64,000 nucleotides of DNA from Marinomonas sp. SBI8L (lineage in GTDB: Bacteria; Pseudomonadota; Gammaproteobacteria; Pseudomonadales; Marinomonadaceae), in assembly GCF_001624705.1 (NCBI RefSeq), contig NZ_JSEO01000003.1, positions 248,001 to 312,000 on the forward strand, written 5' to 3'. Positions 25,799 to 34,944 of the stretch are shown piece by piece. Under the pieces are notes generated by a model. The model worked only from the letters and a program-made list of their open reading frames with translations, ran no database searches and was not told the origin of the DNA. The stretch's first letter is position 1. Every line of letters begins with the position of its first letter. The position numbers were made by a program, and so were the translations under genes.

Positions 25799-28357
25799 TC
25801 ATTCATATTTATCAAATGAAGGATGAGGCTCAGTATTAAACTTATTCCAAGCATCAATGCTGATAGGCTCGCTTAAATGGAAGCCCTGCAAATAATTAAC
25901 TCCCATGTCGACTAAAATATCCTGAACAGCCTGATTGTGCACAAATTCAGCTTGAGTTTTTATACCAAGAGAATGGGCTAAGCTATTGATGTGGCGAACT
26001 AATATTTGTAGTTTTGGATCAACATCTATGGTGCGAATAATACTACCATCTAGCTTAAGCACGTCCGGTTGTAATTCTATTAGCTTCTCTAAATTTGAAT
26101 AACCCGAACCAAAGTCATCAATAGCAAGCAAAGCGCCAGCTTCTCTAAATTCAGAAACAATCGAGCTGATCCATTGGTAGTCCTGTATGCTTTCAGACTC
26201 AGTTATTTCTAATATGATTCTGCCTTTTACGTCATTCTCTCTAAAAAACTGCCTTAAGGCTTTAAGGGTATTATAGTGTTTAAAGTCCATCACAGAGAGA
26301 TTGAGTGCTAGGTGACTTGTAGGATCTGCTTTAAGCAATTGACCGCAGGTTTCTAGTACCTTAATCGTGATTTTTGGATACAGCTGAGTTTGTTTAATCA
26401 GGTCTAAGAAGCTGGCTGGGCCTATGACTTTGCCATCAATTTCAGCCCTAATGAGTGCTTCACCGCCAACACAGCGGCCGGTTTTAGCATCAAAATAGGG
26501 TTGGATATAGGGGTAAACATTATCTTCATCCAAGGCCTGTTTAATTTTTACGATCCAATTAAGGTTATCTTTTTGTTTATCAACTTGATCTAAATCGCCA
26601 TTCCAAAAGGTAAGATGATTAGTTTCATGGGCATGACGTCTTGCTTCATTCGCCTTGATAAGTAAGTGTTCTTTTTTACAGAGCAGTTTGCCTGTGCTTC
26701 CAAAAATAGAGGCAATGCCTACGGACAAACTTAAGTTGATTTCATCTGTGGCCTGACTGCTTGTAAAGAAGGGGTTGTTTTCCACATCTTCACTTAAACG
26801 TCCCATAAACTTGTTCACTTTACGAGGTGGCATATCGGTTTGCAAAAGCACCGCTACCTCATTGGCAGATACTCGATAACAAGAGAAATCCAAGGAGAGA
26901 AAGGTATCGCCCATTCTATTTTTTAAATAGAGGGATAACTGGGCGAGTAAGTCATCGGCCACATCATAACCATACTGCTCATTGATTAGGCGGAAATTAC
27001 GAATTCTAAAGAGAGTTAAGTGTGCTTTATGATCACTTTCTTCTGGCGATTGTAAGCGGCTGAGTAGAGCGAAGCGGTTCATTAGCCCTGTTTGTGAGTC
27101 ATAGAGCCAATCTCTTGAGTCTGAGTCTGTGTGCTTGGCTAGATGCGTTAGGGCATCTTTTTCTTGAGATAAATCTTTAAAAACATTGTTCATTAAATTG
27201 AAAATAGAAGCCAAAGAATTATCGATTTCTTGTGTTTTGATACAGCCACTTTGATGACGTGATTCGGCAGAGGTTTCACTTAAACCTATATAAGTTAAGG
27301 CATGTTGCAGGCTTTTTGTTGAGGCATCTGAACTGAAAAACTCACCAAAACAAAAGGTGCCATTGAGTTCTTGAACTTGATTTAAAAGTGCTAGCTTACT
27401 GTTCTCATTAAGTTCTTCACCTTGGTCACGGCTGATGCAATTAAATACAAAAAGGCTTTCTGGTGGCTGACGATAAAGCTGATTTAATTTATCTAGCGTG
27501 CCTTGTATTGAAGGCCAGGGGTGGAAGTAAACAAATTTTACCTGAGCACCTATCGGCAGAGGCTCACTCATTAAAATACCGCCATTGTCTGTAAAATTAA
27601 GTGGAACAGAGTGCACTTCTTTATGACTGGTTTTGTATTTCAGGGCGAACAGATTCATGACTTTAATGTCTGTGCTGCTGCCATTGCCTAAATATCGATT
27701 AAATACTTGTTGTGCAGGTAAGTGATCAATTTGCTGTAAAACGTTGCCCTTGATCGCTGTAATGCGCATCTTCTTGCCGATATCTATGCTATCTACAAAG
27801 GCATCGTTATCGACATTGAGTTTATCTGACTCTAACGCAACCATAACGGCATGTTGCTGTAATAGCTGGTCTTGGTAAAGAACCCAGGTTTTTTCACTTT
27901 TAAATAAGCCGGATAAGCCGCCACAGAATTTAGTCTTGCTCATTCCTACTTTACTAAAGAGACTAGGGCTGGTGATAGATAAGTCATCGGCAAGTACGAT
28001 CGCTGCAGGAATAGCTTCGCCTTTATGTTCAAGAATGGGCGCAAAAAGCTTCTGGCTAGCATCTTCGGCTTTATCTGGATGTATGCAGGTATAATTATGT
28101 ATGAGTTTTACATGATCAAAATAGCTGCAAATGAGAGTAACACCCTCTTGTTGAGGTTGACCTTGGTAAATTTGCTTTTCGCTGGACATACCAATGCGGC
28201 ATGCATTCGGGCAATAATGAGTTAATAAATCAACCCAAACCCTCGTTTGAGCAATATCAGTATTTGCGTAAAACTGAATTAAATCAGGCTGTTTTAAATT
28301 AGCTAATACCGCTTCGAGTTCTTGAATTGAGTTACAATGAAAACTTTTACTATGCAT
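25799..28357 (-). CDS. FIST-sensor GGDEF-EAL protein, probable c-di-GMP phosphodiesterase
   Basis: An 852-residue soluble protein. Residues 1 to about 370 form a FIST sensor (N- and C-terminal parts, with AAIVLADDLS and a CGGLSGLF segment; LFVFNCISRDQGEEL lies in the C-terminal part). A GGDEF-like domain follows but its motif is replaced by RVSANEVAVLL, so it should not make c-di-GMP. The EAL domain is intact: GGEALIRA, NLSVMDF, EITESES, DDFGSGYSNL and LKLDGS. It is therefore probably a phosphodiesterase gated by a small ligand; FIST domains are predicted to bind amino acids or similar. Predicted to be cytoplasmic, as no membrane helix is seen. Confidence 0.86.
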   Translation of the reverse strand: MHSKSFHCNSIQELEAVLANLKQPDLIQFYANTDIAQTRVWVDLLTHYCPNACRIGMSSEKQIYQGQPQQEGVTLICSYFDHVKLIHNYTCIHPDKAEDASQKLFAPILEHKGEAIPAAIVLADDLSITSPSLFSKVGMSKTKFCGGLSGLFKSEKTWVLYQDQLLQQHAVMVALESDKLNVDNDAFVDSIDIGKKMRITAIKGNVLQQIDHLPAQQVFNRYLGNGSSTDIKVMNLFALKYKTSHKEVHSVPLNFTDNGGILMSEPLPIGAQVKFVYFHPWPSIQGTLDKLNQLYRQPPESLFVFNCISRDQGEELNENSKLALLNQVQELNGTFCFGEFFSSDASTKSLQHALTYIGLSETSAESRHQSGCIKTQEIDNSLASIFNLMNNVFKDLSQEKDALTHLAKHTDSDSRDWLYDSQTGLMNRFALLSRLQSPEESDHKAHLTLFRIRNFRLINEQYGYDVADDLLAQLSLYLKNRMGDTFLSLDFSCYRVSANEVAVLLQTDMPPRKVNKFMGRLSEDVENNPFFTSSQATDEINLSLSVGIASIFGSTGKLLCKKEHLLIKANEARRHAHETNHLTFWNGDLDQVDKQKDNLNWIVKIKQALDEDNVYPYIQPYFDAKTGRCVGGEALIRAEIDGKVIGPASFLDLIKQTQLYPKITIKVLETCGQLLKADPTSHLALNLSVMDFKHYNTLKALRQFFRENDVKGRIILEITESESIQDYQWISSIVSEFREAGALLAIDDFGSGYSNLEKLIELQPDVLKLDGSIIRTIDVDPKLQILVRHINSLAHSLGIKTQAEFVHNQAVQDILVDMGVNYLQGFHLSEPISIDAWNKFNTEPHPSFDKYE

Positions 28358-28493
28358 GTTTTCTCTATTAGCTCATGGCGCAATTAAGTATTGGTGAATT
28401 TAAAGTTTATTTAATTGATTACAATATATTTATTAAAGCTAAAATAAAATACAAGCATTAAGTTGAACATGAATCTAGCCGAGTTGTCCATTT

Positions 28494-30791
28494 ATGTCCT
28501 ACCTCAATCATACTAATAAATCAGTTTACCTTTTACGTTGGTTATATATTGTACTCTTTAGCATGAGTTTAGTTCTTATGTGGAAAGGTGGGGAAATATT
28601 AAAGCAAAAGCAAATAGAAAATTTAAAGCAATCTTCCAGTGCTGAATTAGTTCAATTAACCAAGGTCATTGTTAGTGCAATAGAGAAGTATCAGCACATG
28701 CCTACCTTGCTGGCGAGTAACAGCCGTGTGATTCGTGTGCTAGAGCATGGTAGAGCCTATGATATTAGACAACTTAATGCTGAATTAGAGCAGATTAGTC
28801 GTATTACCGAAGCTTCAGAGAGTTATATTATTTCACCATCAGGTGTCACCATCGCCGCTTCAAATTATGATCAAGAGACCAGTTTCATTGGTAAAGATTT
28901 TTCCTTTAGACCGTATTTTAAGCAAGCTATGGCAGGGCTTTCAGGGCGTTATTATGCGTTAGGAACCACAACAAATAGACGCGGTTATTACTTTTCTTAC
29001 CCTGTAAGAAATGGCCACGAAATAATTGGTGTGGCTGTGGTAAAAGTGGATTTAAGTCAGTTTGAATCTCGCCTTAAAAACAATAAATTTAATTTCTTGT
29101 TGTTAGATCCTGACGGCATCGTATTTAGCAGTTCTCGCCGCGAATGGTTATATAAAACCATTAATCAATTAACCCATGAAGAATTACAGCGCATTGTTCA
29201 AAGTCGCCGCTATAAAACGCAAGCTTTTGAAAAACTCCCTATCGTGGCAGAAGAGTCGTTTGATGAAGAGGCTAATTTACTGCAGTTATTGGAAGTTAGT
29301 AGCACTCTTAAGGGAGAGGAAAAGATAGACAGGATAAGTTACTTACACTTATCTAGCTCGATTTATTCATTGGGCTTTAAGGTTGATTTATTAATCCCTA
29401 TTACCTTGATTGAAGAAGAGGTCGCTCTTTGGCGTACCATCTTTATGGCCAGCTTGTTAATTTTAATTCTGGTACTCATTACCGCAAGATTAAGACGTCG
29501 TATGCTAAGTGAGCGTTCACAAGCTTTAGAAATGAGTCGTCATAATCAAGCCTATATCAGAGAGATTATTACCAATACACAGGCGGGTCTTATTACGCTG
29601 GATGAAGAGCAAAAAATAGAATCCTACAACCCAGCAATGGAGACCTTAATAGATCATCCTTTGACTGAGCTAATAGGTATGCCTTTTAGTGATTTGTACA
29701 CTCCAATTTCAGATGATCCAGAGGGCCAATCCAAAGCCTTATTTTCTGAAGTATCAACTCCTTTTATCGTGACAGCCTCGGAGGGTTTTTTACATCTTAA
29801 TAGCCAAAGCCCGCGACATAAGCAGCAAGTCGCAGTTGAGATGACCTTATGTAAAATGAACTTACCTAATAGCCTTAAGTACTTGGTTACCTTCCATGAT
29901 ATGACAGAGCGTAAGCAGTATGAGCAGGAATTGATGCATGCTAGAAATGCGCTCGAACACAGGGTAGTGGAACGTACCTCAGAATTAGAGCTGGCTAACC
30001 AAAGGTTAAGAGATGAAATTCAGCACCATAAGGAAACCCAGCAAGAGTTAATTCAAACAGCTAAGTTAGCCGTGTTGGGGCAATTAAGTGCGGGTATTAA
30101 CCATGAGCTAAACCAGCCTTTAACAGCTATGCGCGCTTTTGCTGAAAACGGACTGACCTTTATAGAGCGTGAGAATATTACGCAAGCAAAAGGTAATTTA
30201 AACAAGATAGTGAATCTATGTGGCCATATGTCTGACATTATTTCACGTTTTAAGGTCTTTGCCAGAAAAGGGAATTTTCAACACTCTCCAGTCTCCTTAG
30301 ATACTGTTATTCAAGGGGCTATGACCATCATGATGCAACGTATCAAAGATGCCGAGATAGAGTGTATTCTCCCTAAAATTAATACAGAGCAAGTGATTGG
30401 TGATGTGGTCTTGTTGGAGCAAGTTCTGGTTAACCTGATTGCCAACGCGATTGATGCCATTATGGAGTCTGATCATAGCCAAAAGCGTATTGAAATTAAA
30501 ATAGAGCAGCCAGCTCATGATCTTGATAAACAAGATTCTTGGTTAACCATACGTGTTTTAGATTCAGGTAATGGTATGGATGATGTTGTTTTAGCGTCTT
30601 TGTTTGAGCCTTTCTTTACCTCTAAATCTGATAGTGTTGGGCTAGGTTTAGGGCTATCTATTAGCCAAAGAATTGTGGAATCCATGGGGGGCAGTATCAG
30701 TGCTGCCAATATCACTCAAGGTGAGCATTCTGAGTGCTATAAAGATGTTAATATAGGTGCTGAATTTAGCGTGACTTTAAAGGCTGTTTAA
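28494..30791 (+). CDS. dctB: C4-dicarboxylate sensor histidine kinase DctB
   Basis: A 765-residue membrane kinase. Residues 12-35 form the first helix, then a Cache-type periplasmic sensor with GKDFSFRPYFKQAMAG, typical of DctB, and a second helix near residues 315-335. An extra PAS domain (about 355-480) and a coiled coil come before the HisKA domain, whose phospho-accepting His lies in GINHELNQPLTAMRAF. The ATP domain has NLIANAIDA, DSGNGM and GLGLGLSI. It would phosphorylate DctD, encoded 12-24 bases downstream, in response to succinate, malate or fumarate. The added PAS domain makes it longer than classical DctB and may sense a second signal. Confidence 0.9.
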   Translation: MSYLNHTNKSVYLLRWLYIVLFSMSLVLMWKGGEILKQKQIENLKQSSSAELVQLTKVIVSAIEKYQHMPTLLASNSRVIRVLEHGRAYDIRQLNAELEQISRITEASESYIISPSGVTIAASNYDQETSFIGKDFSFRPYFKQAMAGLSGRYYALGTTTNRRGYYFSYPVRNGHEIIGVAVVKVDLSQFESRLKNNKFNFLLLDPDGIVFSSSRREWLYKTINQLTHEELQRIVQSRRYKTQAFEKLPIVAEESFDEEANLLQLLEVSSTLKGEEKIDRISYLHLSSSIYSLGFKVDLLIPITLIEEEVALWRTIFMASLLILILVLITARLRRRMLSERSQALEMSRHNQAYIREIITNTQAGLITLDEEQKIESYNPAMETLIDHPLTELIGMPFSDLYTPISDDPEGQSKALFSEVSTPFIVTASEGFLHLNSQSPRHKQQVAVEMTLCKMNLPNSLKYLVTFHDMTERKQYEQELMHARNALEHRVVERTSELELANQRLRDEIQHHKETQQELIQTAKLAVLGQLSAGINHELNQPLTAMRAFAENGLTFIERENITQAKGNLNKIVNLCGHMSDIISRFKVFARKGNFQHSPVSLDTVIQGAMTIMMQRIKDAEIECILPKINTEQVIGDVVLLEQVLVNLIANAIDAIMESDHSQKRIEIKIEQPAHDLDKQDSWLTIRVLDSGNGMDDVVLASLFEPFFTSKSDSVGLGLGLSISQRIVESMGGSISAANITQGEHSECYKDVNIGAEFSVTLKAV

Positions 30792-30815
30792 TAGAATAGG
30801 AGGATGTCGCTTAAC

Positions 30816-32174
30816 ATGACTAGTGCAGGTAAGGTGTTATTGATTGATGATGAGTCTATGGTGCGTTCCGCCATTTCTCAAACATTAGAGTTAGAGTCCT
30901 TTGAGGTGCTGGAATATGCCAATGGCAAAGGGGTGATTGAGAATCTCTCGATAGACTGGCCTGGCATTATCGTAAGTGATATTAACCTGCCTGGTTTAAA
31001 TGGTTTGGACCTTTTTGAACAAGTCAAACAGGTTGATGAGAGCATTCCTGTTATCTTTATTACAGGTCACGGTGATATCAGTATGGCGGTTAGTGCCATG
31101 CGAGATGGGGCCTATGACTTTATCGAAAAACCTTTCTCCAATGATGCTTTTTTGGATGTGGTGCGACATGCCATGGAGAAACGCAAACTTACCCTTGAAA
31201 ACCGCCGACTAAGGCAAGAGCTACAGGCGCAAAATGCCCCAGGCCCACGTATTATTGGTAATACTGCTGGGGTGAACCGTCTAAGACAAACACTTTTACA
31301 CGTGGCAGATACGGCGGCAGATATTCTGATTAATGGTGAAACGGGCACAGGGAAAGAGCTGGTGGCACGCTATATACACGAGCACAGTGGTCGTCAAGGT
31401 AATCCTTTCGTTGCTATCAACTGTGGTGCTGTGCCTGAATCTATTATGGAAAGTGAGCTTTTTGGCCATGAAAAAGGCGCATTCACCGACGCTAAAACCC
31501 AACGTATTGGTAAGTTGGAACACTCCAATGGTGGCACACTCTTTTTAGATGAAATTGAAAGCATGCCCATGTCTATGCAAGTTCGTTTATTACGAGTGCT
31601 GGAAGAGCGAAAAGTGGAGCGTCTTGGCTCGAATAAAGGCATAGATCTCGACCTTAGAATTCTTGCTGCGACCAAGGTGGATTTAAAAGAGTTGAGTGAA
31701 ACAGGAGTGTTTCGACAAGACCTTTATTACCGTCTCAATGTTGTCAGGGTGGATATTCCAAGCCTAAGGGATAGAACCGAAGACATCCCGCTTTTGTGGC
31801 AGCATTTTTGTCTGGTTGCTACCGCTCAATATAAGCGTGAATCTGAGCCAGTGACGGCCTCTCGCATGCATAGTTTGATCAGTTATGAATGGCCCGGCAA
31901 TGTCAGAGAATTGCGAAATCTGGCAGAAAGGTATGTACTTATGGGAGAGGCATGTACTTTTGAGTTTGACCAAATTATCACGACAAATGAACATAACCCT
32001 GGTGTCATGACCTTGCCTGAACAAGTGGAGCGATTTGAGAAAACGCTTTTAGAGCAAGAACTAACTCATCAGAAAGGGTCAATAAAAGGCACTATGGATG
32101 CGCTTGGTTTACCTCGAAAGACCCTTTACGACAAGATGAGAAAATATGATTTAGATAAGGACTTTTATAAATAA
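30816..32174 (+). CDS. dctD: Sigma-54-dependent response regulator DctD
   Basis: A 452-residue NtrC-type regulator: receiver domain (VLLIDDESMV, with the phospho-accepting Asp in VSDINLPG), AAA+ domain (Walker A GETGTGKE, Walker B GGTLFLDEIESM) and a Fis-type helix-turn-helix at the end. The ATG at 30816 is preferred because AGGAGG touches the earlier ATG at 30804 directly. The sigma-54 contact loop reads GAFTDA, not the usual GAFTGA. It activates dicarboxylate transport genes; a sigma-54 promoter lies upstream of dctP in this window. The gene follows dctB and precedes an AlbA_2 gene in the same operon. Confidence 0.91.
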   Translation: MTSAGKVLLIDDESMVRSAISQTLELESFEVLEYANGKGVIENLSIDWPGIIVSDINLPGLNGLDLFEQVKQVDESIPVIFITGHGDISMAVSAMRDGAYDFIEKPFSNDAFLDVVRHAMEKRKLTLENRRLRQELQAQNAPGPRIIGNTAGVNRLRQTLLHVADTAADILINGETGTGKELVARYIHEHSGRQGNPFVAINCGAVPESIMESELFGHEKGAFTDAKTQRIGKLEHSNGGTLFLDEIESMPMSMQVRLLRVLEERKVERLGSNKGIDLDLRILAATKVDLKELSETGVFRQDLYYRLNVVRVDIPSLRDRTEDIPLLWQHFCLVATAQYKRESEPVTASRMHSLISYEWPGNVRELRNLAERYVLMGEACTFEFDQIITTNEHNPGVMTLPEQVERFEKTLLEQELTHQKGSIKGTMDALGLPRKTLYDKMRKYDLDKDFYK

Positions 32175-32190
32175 ATCATTGGGAGAAAAG

Positions 32191-32688
32191 ATGGTTAGCA
32201 TTGTAACTTTAGAAGATATTGCCACACTGAGGGAATCATCCGAAGTGGAATGTAAGCTTGCTCAAGGGCGAGATGGTAAGGGTCAATTACCCGATGATAT
32301 TTGGGAGAGTTACAGTGCGTTTGCTAATACAGATGGTGGCGATATCTTGCTTGGTTTAAAAGAGTTAGATGATGAAACCTATCAATTAGCTGGTATTGAA
32401 AATACCGAAAAAGTGATCGACGAGTTATGGCAAGGGCTGAACAACAAGACGATTACTAATATGAACTTGATCCCTAAAAACTGGATTAAGGTTGTGACTA
32501 TCATGGGTAAGAATATGATTCACATCTTGGTACCTAAAGCCCCGCCAGAACAAAAGCCCATTTATATTAAAACTGATCCACTTAAAGGGACTTATGTACG
32601 TTTAGGTAGTGCGGATATGCAGCAAGATGCCATTACAGTAAGTCGATTATTAGCCGAACAGAAAAAAATACTGGAAGCACAAAACTAA
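32191..32688 (+). CDS. Stand-alone AlbA_2 (Schlafen-like) domain protein
   Basis: A 165-residue protein that is essentially one AlbA_2 domain: RESSEVECKL, then WESYSAFANTDGGDILLGL, the family hallmark. AlbA_2 domains bind nucleic acids or nucleotides and usually form part of longer predicted regulators with a helix-turn-helix or ATPase. Here the domain stands alone. The ATG at 32191 follows GGGAGAAAAG, 16 bases after dctD, so it is probably cotranscribed with dctBD. Its role in dicarboxylate control is unknown. Confidence 0.82.
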   Translation: MVSIVTLEDIATLRESSEVECKLAQGRDGKGQLPDDIWESYSAFANTDGGDILLGLKELDDETYQLAGIENTEKVIDELWQGLNNKTITNMNLIPKNWIKVVTIMGKNMIHILVPKAPPEQKPIYIKTDPLKGTYVRLGSADMQQDAITVSRLLAEQKKILEAQN

Positions 32689-32773
32689 ACTTTTTTGCTA
32701 GCGGTTTAAGCCTTTAAGTTCAGCCATGTTTTAATCAATATAATTCTTTTCCCCTTAGCAGAGTAGACATTCG

Positions 32774-33553
32774 ATGGATGTAACGGCATTTTTAGCTTGG
32801 TTCGAGTCATATTTTTTAGCAACTACCTCGCTTAATGTGTTTGTTATCTTGGTTGTTGTTGCTTGCTTTACGTCATTTACAACCGCCGTTTTTGGTGCTG
32901 GTGGTGGCGTCATGATGTTAGGCGCTATGGCTCAAGTTTTACCACCTCAAGTGATTATTCCTTTACATGGAGTTGTACAGCTAGGCTCAAATACTGGCCG
33001 AGCTATCATGAGTTGGCGCTATATTGATTGGCGTTTAATTTCACGATTTTTACCCGGTGCTGTAGTGGGTATTTTGCTAGGCAGCTTGCTCTTGGTCAGC
33101 TTAACCCCATCGACCATATATCTCACCGTGGCCTTATTTATCTTGTACCTGTGTTGGGGGCCTAAGCTACCTAAGCTTGTATTGGGAACATTAGGCACAG
33201 GAATAGCCGCTGCCGTAACCAGCTTTTTAACTTTATTCGTGGGGGCTTCTGGCCCTTTAGTTGCCGCCTTTATCAAGCAAATGCATGCTTGCAAATTCAC
33301 CACGATAGCGACTTTTGCTGTGGCCATGACAAGTCAGCATTTATTAAAAATTAGCGTATTTTATCAGGTTGGGTTTCCACTATTGGACTGGCTGCCTTTG
33401 TTGGCATGCATGATCTTAAGTGGCGCCATAGGGACATTTGTTGGATTAAAGGTGTTGAAATATGTCTCTGATAAGAGCTTTCACCGTACCTTTAATTTGA
33501 TTCTAACTGGGTTAGCGTTACGTATGATGTGGCAGGCTTGGGATGCGCTTTAG
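32774..33553 (+). CDS. TauE/SafE-family membrane transporter
   Basis: A 259-residue protein of about eight hydrophobic helices with the two-fold GAGGG-type pattern of this family (FGAGGGVMMLGAM near residue 40 and FVGASGPLVAAFIKQM near residue 155). Members export sulfite, sulfoacetate or other organic anions. The substrate here is unknown. It starts 85 bases after the AlbA_2 gene and may be in the same transcript. Confidence 0.8.
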   Translation: MDVTAFLAWFESYFLATTSLNVFVILVVVACFTSFTTAVFGAGGGVMMLGAMAQVLPPQVIIPLHGVVQLGSNTGRAIMSWRYIDWRLISRFLPGAVVGILLGSLLLVSLTPSTIYLTVALFILYLCWGPKLPKLVLGTLGTGIAAAVTSFLTLFVGASGPLVAAFIKQMHACKFTTIATFAVAMTSQHLLKISVFYQVGFPLLDWLPLLACMILSGAIGTFVGLKVLKYVSDKSFHRTFNLILTGLALRMMWQAWDAL

Positions 33554-33575
33554 TTATTTAAAAGAAAAAGTAGGC

Positions 33576-33845
33576 TTAGTTACGTACTTTTTCTTTAACA
33601 ACCAGCTTGATCACGAAGTCAGGGCGAAACAATATCATCCAATAGCTGAGTAATAAGCTTGTAAGGCCTGTGATTACCATATGGTTTTGATAGGTTTGCC
33701 AGAAGATATATTGGCTAGAAGAGGGAGTATTAAAGCCAGTAAAAATCAGAATAAAAGGCAGAATACAGCAAGCGATAATAAGTAGAAGACTTTTGCTTTT
33801 GCAAATTCTTGTCGCCTTCTGCTGAGAGTTCAATGTGTTGTGCAT
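33576..33845 (-). CDS. Small membrane protein of unknown function
   Basis: An 89-residue protein with two hydrophobic helices (LLLIIACCILPFILIFTGF and MVITGLTSLLLSYWMILF). The ATG at 33845 follows GAAGG at good spacing; an in-frame start at 33899 would add 18 charged residues. I do not recognise a family. It converges with the TauE-type gene. Confidence 0.6.
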   Translation of the reverse strand: MHNTLNSQQKATRICKSKSLLLIIACCILPFILIFTGFNTPSSSQYIFWQTYQNHMVITGLTSLLLSYWMILFRPDFVIKLVVKEKVRN

Positions 33846-34053
33846 AAAATCAACCTTCTTAATCTGTCTTGTTCTGATGCTGTTCTGCTTTGCGTCCATC
33901 CTTTGGCAGCAGTAAAAACTTTAAGCCTATTATCTATAACGGCAGCTTATGTTTTTTCTTTATTCATTAGGTTGATATTTATAAATTAAAATAAAGGAGA
34001 AAAAATGAAGCCAATGTTGAACTAGGGGAATTTCACTTTTTCTCCATTTTTAG

Positions 34054-34869
34054 CTAATCGGTGAACTCTATGCTGGCTAGCTCTCCATTTTCTTGTCTGA
34101 CGATAACCGTAGAGAATTCAGGTGTGGCTGAGTAAATCACCATAAAGCGGCCCGTAATATAGGCATCAGCGTGAATTGCCCAAGGTGCCATGTGAATGCC
34201 ATAACCAAAAGGCACCTGAAAGGCGGAGACTTCATCAAGGCCTTCTTCATTGCGTTTACCAATAATGAGGTAACCCCCACATGTTTCATCTAAAGGCATA
34301 TGAAAATGAGGCCTATCATGGACTTCGAGGTAAGCACCACCACCTAATTCTGGCTTCAGTAAATATTCTTGAGGGTAATCTTTACCTACAGAGGTGACGG
34401 TTAAAGGAAGGTTGCCGCTAGCATCAAACTTGATCGCATCACCGATTTTAACTAAACGAGAATGATAATAAGCCAGATGCTCTGGTGTTGCCTCAGCAAT
34501 GGCAATCTTCAGACTTGTCTCGCCCTTGTTTAATAAATATCGCCCGTTACCACCTAAGATATTGGCGTCGTCTATGGTCAGGTCAACTTTTGTCTGCCAA
34601 TCTCCAGTAAGCTTACTTCTGGGTGGTGCGATGGGTTGAGGTAAAGGCGCAACGGTAAGATCTTCAGCTTCATACATGCCATCAAGTTGTAATTGATAAA
34701 CCTTGTTAGGCTGCACATATCCAAGGTAATTCTCTGTTCGCATATAGGATTCAGGGCTAGCCCCTTGGCGATTTACCGTTAAAACAGGTACATCTTTTTG
34801 TAGATCTTCAGGCAGTGATTTTAAACCTGACAAGACATCTTCTTGAACAGTCCAATGGGCTGCTTTCAT
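34054..34869 (-). CDS. Cupin-like protein of unknown function
   Basis: A 271-residue soluble protein. The second half has a cupin pattern: a metal-binding-like HFHMPLDE with Cys-Gly-Gly next to it, and PFGYGIHMAPWAIHAD with two more histidines, which would complete a metal site. Family membership is suggested by pattern only; ureidoglycolate-lyase- or isomerase-like enzymes share such sites. It follows an NhaC-type antiporter gene by about 75 bases on the same strand, with AAGGAG upstream of the ATG, so the two form a unit. It may process a compound taken up by the antiporter-like protein. Confidence 0.6.
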   Translation of the reverse strand: MKAAHWTVQEDVLSGLKSLPEDLQKDVPVLTVNRQGASPESYMRTENYLGYVQPNKVYQLQLDGMYEAEDLTVAPLPQPIAPPRSKLTGDWQTKVDLTIDDANILGGNGRYLLNKGETSLKIAIAEATPEHLAYYHSRLVKIGDAIKFDASGNLPLTVTSVGKDYPQEYLLKPELGGGAYLEVHDRPHFHMPLDETCGGYLIIGKRNEEGLDEVSAFQVPFGYGIHMAPWAIHADAYITGRFMVIYSATPEFSTVIVRQENGELASIEFTD

Positions 34870-34944
34870 ATGGGGGCTCCTTGGGGGTAAAGTGGCGCAA
34901 TTAATGCGCGACCTGAATTAGATATTAAGCTTGAATGGGTCGTT

